Shown in pieces: positions 59,027 to 64,000 of a DNA stretch of 64,000 nt. Where the stretch lies: the NCBI RefSeq assembly GCF_900215485.1, contig NZ_OCMZ01000001.1:1302001-1366000 (forward strand), given 5' to 3'. The DNA comes from Nitrosovibrio sp. Nv4. Its GTDB lineage: Bacteria; Pseudomonadota; Gammaproteobacteria; Burkholderiales; Nitrosomonadaceae. A model generated the notes under the pieces. That model was given only the letters and a program-made list of their open reading frames with translations. It had not been told where the DNA came from and made no database searches. The stretch's first letter is position 1; each line of letters opens with the position of its first letter. Position numbers and translations under genes: made by a program.

Positions 59027-62000
59027 ATGAGCTATTCGTTTACCGAGAAAAAACGTATTCGTAAGAGTTTCGCAAAGCGCGCCAGCGTTTTGCCGATCCC
59101 CTTTCTTCTCGCTACTCAAATCGAATCTTACGCAGCTTTCCTGCAAGCTCAAGTCGAGCCTGACCATCGCGCCACTGAGGGATTGCAGGCGGCGTTTATG
59201 TCGATTTTTCCGATTGAGAGCCACTCCAAGAATGCTCGTCTCGACTTTGTCAATTATGTGCTTGGCTCGCCCCCATTCGATGTCAAGGAATGCCAGCAGC
59301 GCGGCCTGACATATGCTTCTCCGTTGCGCGCAAAAGTGCGGTTGACGATCATGGATAAGGAAGCTTCCAAGCCGACCGTGAGGGAGGTGAAGGAGCAGGA
59401 AGTTTACATGGGCGAGATTCCGCTCATGACCAACACAGGTTCATTCGTTATAAATGGTACCGAGCGCGTGATTGTGTCTCAACTGCACCGCTCACCCGGT
59501 GTATTTTTCGAGCATGACAGGGGTAAAACACATTCCTCCGGTAAATTGCTTTTTTCCGCGCGCATTATCCCTTACCGCGGTTCCTGGCTTGATTTTGAAT
59601 TCGACCCCAAGGACTATCTCTATTTCCGCGTCGACCGGCGCCGGAAAATGCCGATTACTGTATTGCTGAAAGCAATAGGCTATACGCCGGAGCAAATTCT
59701 GGAAGGTTTCTTTTCGTTTGATGCCTTCCATCTGTCTCAGAAAGGTATTCTGTTTGAACTGATACCGGAACGGCTGCGTGGCGATACCGCCCGCTTCGAT
59801 ATCGTCTCCAAAAGCGGTAAAGTTATCGTCCAGAAAGACAAACGCATAACTGTCAAGCATGTCCGGGAAATGCAGCAGGCGGGCATAGATAAGCTTGCGG
59901 TCTCGGAAGATTTTCTGCTGGGGCGGGTGTTGGGTCATAACGTGGTGGATAAGGAAACAGGTGAAGTTCTCGCACTTGCCAACGATGAGATTACGGAGGT
60001 TCTGCTCGCCAAACTGCACGAGTCGAATATAGAACAGATTCACACCATTTATACAAACGATCTTGATCAGGGCGCATACATCTCGCAAACACTGAGAATA
60101 GACGAGACTACCGACCAGATGGCTGCGCAGGTTGCCATCTACCGCATGATGCGTCCTGGTGAACCGCCTACCGAGGAGGCAGTCAAAGCATTGTTCAACG
60201 GACTATTTTATGCGCCCGAACGCTACGATCTTTCAGTAGTGGGCCGCATGAAGTTTAATCGCCGCGTGGGCAGGACCGAACTGGACGGGTCCACCACATT
60301 GTCGAATGAGGACATTATTGCTGTGATCAAGATTCTGGTCGAACTGCGCAATGGCCGCGGCGAGATAGACGATATCGATCACCTGGGTAATCGTCGCGTC
60401 CGTTCGGTTGGCGAACTGGCGGAAAACCAGTTCCGCTCTGGCTTGGTGCGGGTTGAAAGAGCGGTGAAAGAACGGCTCAGTCAGGCGGAGTCGGACAACC
60501 TGATGCCGCATGACCTGATTAATGCAAAACCGGTATCGGCGGCAGTGCGGGAGTTTTTTGGTTCCAGCCAGTTGTCGCAATTCATGGATCAGACTAATCC
60601 GCTTTCGGAAATTACTCACAAACGCCGTGTGTCCGCGCTGGGGCCAGGTGGGCTGACACGCGAACGGGCAGGGTTCGAGGTGCGCGATGTACATCCCACC
60701 CATTATGGCCGGGTATGTCCGATCGAAACGCCCGAAGGCCCGAACATTGGTTTGATCAACTCTCTGGCGTTGTATGCTCGGACCAATGAATATGGCTTCA
60801 TGGAAACGCCCTACCGCAAGGTAAAAAACGGCAGTGTAACGGATGAAATTGACTATCTCTCCGCTATTGAGGAAGGTCAGTATGTGATTGCCCAGGCAAA
60901 CGCGGAACTGGACAGCGATGCCAGATTTACCAATGACATCGTTTCCTGTCGTCATAAAAACGAATTTACCCTGGCGACACCCGACCGCATCGAATATATG
61001 GACGTGGCGCCTGCGCAGATTGTATCGGTGGCCGCCTCACTTATTCCATTTCTCGAACACGATGATGCCAATCGCGCGCTGATGGGCTCTAACATGCAGC
61101 GGCAGGCGGTTCCCTGCCTTCGTGCGGAGAAGCCTCTGGTCGGCACGGGTATCGAACGGGTAGTAGCTGTAGATTCCGGAACTGCGGTAAAGGCGGTGCG
61201 GGGCGGCGCGGTGGACTATGTAGATTCCAGCCGTATCGTAGTGCGGGTTCATGATATTGAAACGCGGGCCGGGGAAGTAGGCGTAGACATATACAACCTG
61301 ACTAAATACACCCGTTCAAACCAGAATACCAATATCAACCAGCGGCCACTGGTGAAAGTGGGGGACGTCATTGCCCGCGGCGACGTGGTAGCGGATGGCG
61401 CCTCCACGGATCAGGGTGAACTGGCTCTGGGGCAAAACATGTTAGTGGCATTTATGCCATGGAACGGTTTCAACTTCGAGGATTCGATTCTCATCTCCGA
61501 ACGTATTGTTGCCGATGACCGTTTCACGTCCATCCATATCGAAGAACTATCGGTAGTGAGCCGTGACACCAAATTGGGAACGGAAGAAATTACGGGAGAT
61601 ATTTCGAATCTGTCCGAAGTGCAGCTCGGACGCCTGGACGCATCCGGCATCGTTCACATTGGCGCCGAAGTGGAAGCCGGCGATGTGCTGGTAGGAAAGG
61701 TCACGCCTAAAGGGGAAACCCAGCTGACGCCTGAAGAAAAGCTGCTGCGCGCAATTTTTGGCGAGAAGGCTTCCGATGTAAAAGATACTTCACTGCGTGT
61801 GCCGTCAGGCATCTCGGGAACAGTAATAGACGTGCAGGTTTTTACTCGAGAAGGTATAGAGCGTGACAAACGCGCCCAGCAGATCATAGAGGATGAACTG
61901 AAGCGATACAAGAAAGATCTGGCTGACCAGATGCGGATCGTGGAAGCTGACGCATTCGTGCGTATTGAGCGTTTGCTCAAGGGTAAGGTTGCAACTGGCG

Positions 62001-63100
62001 GACCAAAGAAACTCGTCAAGGGCGCACCCATCACCAAGGAATATCTGGATAGTGTTGATCCGCACCACTGGTTTGATATCCGGCTTTCCGATGAGGAGAC
62101 GAGCTTGCAGCTCGAACAGATCGAGGAAGGTCTGGCACAGAAACGCAGGGCGTTTGACGAGGCGTTTGAAGAGAAGAAAAAGAAACTTACCCAAGGCGAT
62201 GAGTTGCCGCCCGGTGTGCAGAAAATGGTCAAGGTTTATGTTGCGGTAAAGCGGCGTCTACAGCCTGGAGACAAAATGGCAGGGCGTCACGGCAATAAAG
62301 GCGTTATTTCCAAAATTGTACCGGTGGAAGACATGCCTTACATGGCCGACGGCACGCCGGTTGATGTGGTGCTGAATCCCCTGGGCGTGCCCTCACGCAT
62401 GAATGTGGGCCAAATTCTGGAAACCCATCTTGGATGGGCGGCAAAAGGCTTGGGACGAAAAATCGGCGATATGCTTCGTGCCGGCAGTCAAACGGTCGAG
62501 ATCCGGGATCTGTTTGAGAAGATCTATAACACCAGCGGCAAGCCGGAGGATATTGCATCCCTTACCGACGCGGAGGTTCTGGATCTGGCGGAAAATCTCA
62601 AGGACGGCGTTCCTTTCGCGACCCCTGTGTTTGACGGTGCCACCGAACAGGAGATCAAGGATATGCTTGAACTTGCCGGTCTCCCTCGATCAGGGCAGGT
62701 GACCCTCTATGATGGCAGAACAGGCGAGGCATTCGACCGCTCGGTTACAGTAGGCTACATGCATGTGCTGAAACTGCATCATCTGGTGGACGATAAAATG
62801 CATGCACGGTCAACCGGACCCTATAGCCTGGTAACTCAGCAGCCGCTCGGTGGTAAGGCCCAATTCGGTGGTCAGCGTTTTGGCGAAATGGAAGTATGGG
62901 CACTGGAAGCATATGGGGCCGCTTATACCCTGCAGGAAATGTTGACGGTCAAGTCGGATGATGTAAATGGCCGGACCAAGGTGTATGAGAGCATTGTCAA
63001 GGGCGATCACAAAATTGACGCAGGTATGCCGGAATCATTCAACGTGCTGGTGAAGGAAATCCGATCGCTGGCGATGGATATTGATTTGGATCGACATTAG
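59027..63100 (+). CDS. rpoB: DNA-directed RNA polymerase beta subunit
   Basis: A 1357-residue beta subunit at normal proteobacterial length. The rifampicin-binding region [20 protein letters not shown] followed by [11 protein letters not shown] looks wild type. The conserved [37 protein letters not shown] and the C-terminal [20 protein letters not shown] are all present. GGAGAG precedes the ATG. It follows the rplL attenuator and is 98 bases before rpoC. Confidence 0.99.
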   Translation: MSYSFTEKKRIRKSFAKRASVLPIPFLLATQIESYAAFLQAQVEPDHRATEGLQAAFMSIFPIESHSKNARLDFVNYVLGSPPFDVKECQQRGLTYASPLRAKVRLTIMDKEASKPTVREVKEQEVYMGEIPLMTNTGSFVINGTERVIVSQLHRSPGVFFEHDRGKTHSSGKLLFSARIIPYRGSWLDFEFDPKDYLYFRVDRRRKMPITVLLKAIGYTPEQILEGFFSFDAFHLSQKGILFELIPERLRGDTARFDIVSKSGKVIVQKDKRITVKHVREMQQAGIDKLAVSEDFLLGRVLGHNVVDKETGEVLALANDEITEVLLAKLHESNIEQIHTIYTNDLDQGAYISQTLRIDETTDQMAAQVAIYRMMRPGEPPTEEAVKALFNGLFYAPERYDLSVVGRMKFNRRVGRTELDGSTTLSNEDIIAVIKILVELRNGRGEIDDIDHLGNRRVRSVGELAENQFRSGLVRVERAVKERLSQAESDNLMPHDLINAKPVSAAVREFFGSSQLSQFMDQTNPLSEITHKRRVSALGPGGLTRERAGFEVRDVHPTHYGRVCPIETPEGPNIGLINSLALYARTNEYGFMETPYRKVKNGSVTDEIDYLSAIEEGQYVIAQANAELDSDARFTNDIVSCRHKNEFTLATPDRIEYMDVAPAQIVSVAASLIPFLEHDDANRALMGSNMQRQAVPCLRAEKPLVGTGIERVVAVDSGTAVKAVRGGAVDYVDSSRIVVRVHDIETRAGEVGVDIYNLTKYTRSNQNTNINQRPLVKVGDVIARGDVVADGASTDQGELALGQNMLVAFMPWNGFNFEDSILISERIVADDRFTSIHIEELSVVSRDTKLGTEEITGDISNLSEVQLGRLDASGIVHIGAEVEAGDVLVGKVTPKGETQLTPEEKLLRAIFGEKASDVKDTSLRVPSGISGTVIDVQVFTREGIERDKRAQQIIEDELKRYKKDLADQMRIVEADAFVRIERLLKGKVATGGPKKLVKGAPITKEYLDSVDPHHWFDIRLSDEETSLQLEQIEEGLAQKRRAFDEAFEEKKKKLTQGDELPPGVQKMVKVYVAVKRRLQPGDKMAGRHGNKGVISKIVPVEDMPYMADGTPVDVVLNPLGVPSRMNVGQILETHLGWAAKGLGRKIGDMLRAGSQTVEIRDLFEKIYNTSGKPEDIASLTDAEVLDLAENLKDGVPFATPVFDGATEQEIKDMLELAGLPRSGQVTLYDGRTGEAFDRSVTVGYMHVLKLHHLVDDKMHARSTGPYSLVTQQPLGGKAQFGGQRFGEMEVWALEAYGAAYTLQEMLTVKSDDVNGRTKVYESIVKGDHKIDAGMPESFNVLVKEIRSLAMDIDLDRH

Positions 63101-63198
63101 TAATTTCATGTAAAGGTGCGAACAATTAAACATATTTTCTTCCCCGCTTTTTCACCGGATAATTTTTTGTATCGACCCCTGATCAACAGGAGTGACAA

Positions 63199-64000
63199 AT
63201 GAAAGCACTGCTTGATTTATTCAAACAGGTTACCCAGAAAGAAGAGTTCGACTCGATCAAGATCGGTCTGGCCTCTCCCGAGAAAATACGTTCCTGGTCC
63301 TATGGTGAGGTGAAGAAGCCGGAAACCATCAATTACCGTACCTTCAAACCGGAGCGGGATGGGCTTTTCTGCGCAAAAATCTTCGGCCCCGTAAAGGACT
63401 ATGAGTGTCTTTGCGGAAAATATAAGCGGTTGAAACATCGTGGCGTGATCTGCGAAAAATGCGGGGTTGAGGTTACGCTGTCGAAGGTTCGACGCGAGCG
63501 TATGGGTCATATTGAACTGGCTTCGCCGGTGGCTCATATCTGGTTTCTGAAATCGCTGCCATCGCGCTTGGGGATGGTGCTGGATATGACCCTGCGTGAT
63601 ATAGAGCGCGTGCTCTATTTCGAGGCCTATGTGGTAACCGATCCGGGCATGACCCCTCTCCAGCGGTGTCAGTTGCTGACCGACGATGACTACCGTGCCA
63701 AGACAGAAGAATACGGGGATGATTTTCGCGCCAGCATGGGTGCGGAGGGCATACGCGATTTGTTGGGCAACCTGAACATTCGTGTTGAAATCGATAATCT
63801 CCGGCGCGAGATGGGAACCACCGGCTCCGAAACGAAGATGAAGAAGATCTCCAAGCGTTTGAAAGTGCTGGAGGCTTTCAGCAAATCCGGCATCAAACCG
63901 GAGTGGATGGTTTTGGCGGTGTTGCCTGTACTGCCGCCCGAGTTGCGTCCGCTGGTACCCCTGGATGGCGGACGCTTCGCCACGTCCGATCTGAATGATT
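63199..64000 (+). CDS. rpoC: DNA-directed RNA polymerase beta' subunit, N-terminal part
   Basis: The ATG at 63199 follows CAGGAG and opens a frame that runs off the end of the window after 267 codons. The first zinc site is seen as [20 protein letters not shown], and the beta' N-terminus continues with [20 protein letters not shown] and [12 protein letters not shown]. The catalytic NADFDGD motif lies beyond the window. Confidence 0.98.
   Translation, partial: MKALLDLFKQVTQKEEFDSIKIGLASPEKIRSWSYGEVKKPETINYRTFKPERDGLFCAKIFGPVKDYECLCGKYKRLKHRGVICEKCGVEVTLSKVRRERMGHIELASPVAHIWFLKSLPSRLGMVLDMTLRDIERVLYFEAYVVTDPGMTPLQRCQLLTDDDYRAKTEEYGDDFRASMGAEGIRDLLGNLNIRVEIDNLRREMGTTGSETKMKKISKRLKVLEAFSKSGIKPEWMVLAVLPVLPPELRPLVPLDGGRFATSDLND

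Noticed and set aside
63105-63125. AAAGGTGCGAACAATT after rpoB, resembling the end of IS5-type elements
   Set aside because: Only about a dozen bases match, there is no second end, no target duplication and no transposase.

Overview
The window looks like a chromosomal segment of a betaproteobacterium, most consistent with an ammonia oxidiser of the Nitrosospira/Nitrosomonas group. The basis is gene content, not a database match: a NuoL/DabB-like subunit next to a SulP anion transporter, a complete glycogen cluster with two GH57 enzymes, a pyrophosphate-linked PFK beside a proton-pumping pyrophosphatase, and the tRNA-tuf-secE-nusG-rplKAJL-rpoBC block with tRNA-Trp between tuf and secE. The genus is inferred. 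I see no phage, CRISPR array, complete IS or rRNA operon.

Layout. 1-2.9 kb: the end of a proton-channel-like membrane protein, then a SulP transporter closed by a clear terminator; together they may serve inorganic-carbon uptake. 3.1-6.5 kb: housekeeping genes (rsgA, pterin dehydratase, an M48 membrane protease, orn). 6.5-18.7 kb: glycogen island with glgP, glgA, glgB, glgC, a GH57 glycosidase and a GH57 4-alpha-glucanotransferase-like enzyme. 19-26.9 kb: a 7Fe ferredoxin, an overlapping AddB-like/AddA repair pair and a lytic transglycosylase. 26.9-30.5 kb: a two-component system whose kinase carries a tandemly duplicated sensor domain, a small lipoprotein, and decayed remnants of two toxin-antitoxin genes. 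30.5-34.6 kb: an fbpABC ferric-iron importer behind a Fur-box-like site. 34.6-39.2 kb: small proteins, two SDRs, an AI-2E-family membrane protein and a GlcG/HbpS protein. 39.2-43.6 kb: hppA, PPi-dependent pfp and adk, a pyrophosphate/adenylate energy module. 44-53.2 kb: valS, holC-pepA, ogt-xerD, an OmpA-like lipoprotein, a DUF454 protein and an FKBP isomerase. 53.3-64 kb: tRNA-Tyr, -Gly, -Thr, tuf, tRNA-Trp, secE, nusG, ribosomal proteins L11, L1, L10, L7/L12, rpoB and the start of rpoC.

How the genes fit together. Glycogen synthesis (GlgC, GlgA, GlgB) releases PPi at the GlgC step. A membrane pyrophosphatase and a PPi-dependent PFK encoded about 25 kb away could recover that energy. Glycogen breakdown would run through GlgP plus GH57 transferase activity, with no MalQ or GlgX in view. 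This suits an autotroph that stores carbon and economises on ATP.

Most unusual observations. (1) adk has no ATG, GTG or TTG in frame between an upstream stop and its conserved P-loop, and its leader carries a terminator-like hairpin. (2) The rplJ leader contains a well-formed 30-codon reading frame and a duplicated 13-nt element that reads FYQL in both copies. (3) The histidine kinase carries a recent-looking 363-bp tandem duplication. (4) Relics of a YoeB toxin and a Phd-type antitoxin sit in gaps that would otherwise be called empty.
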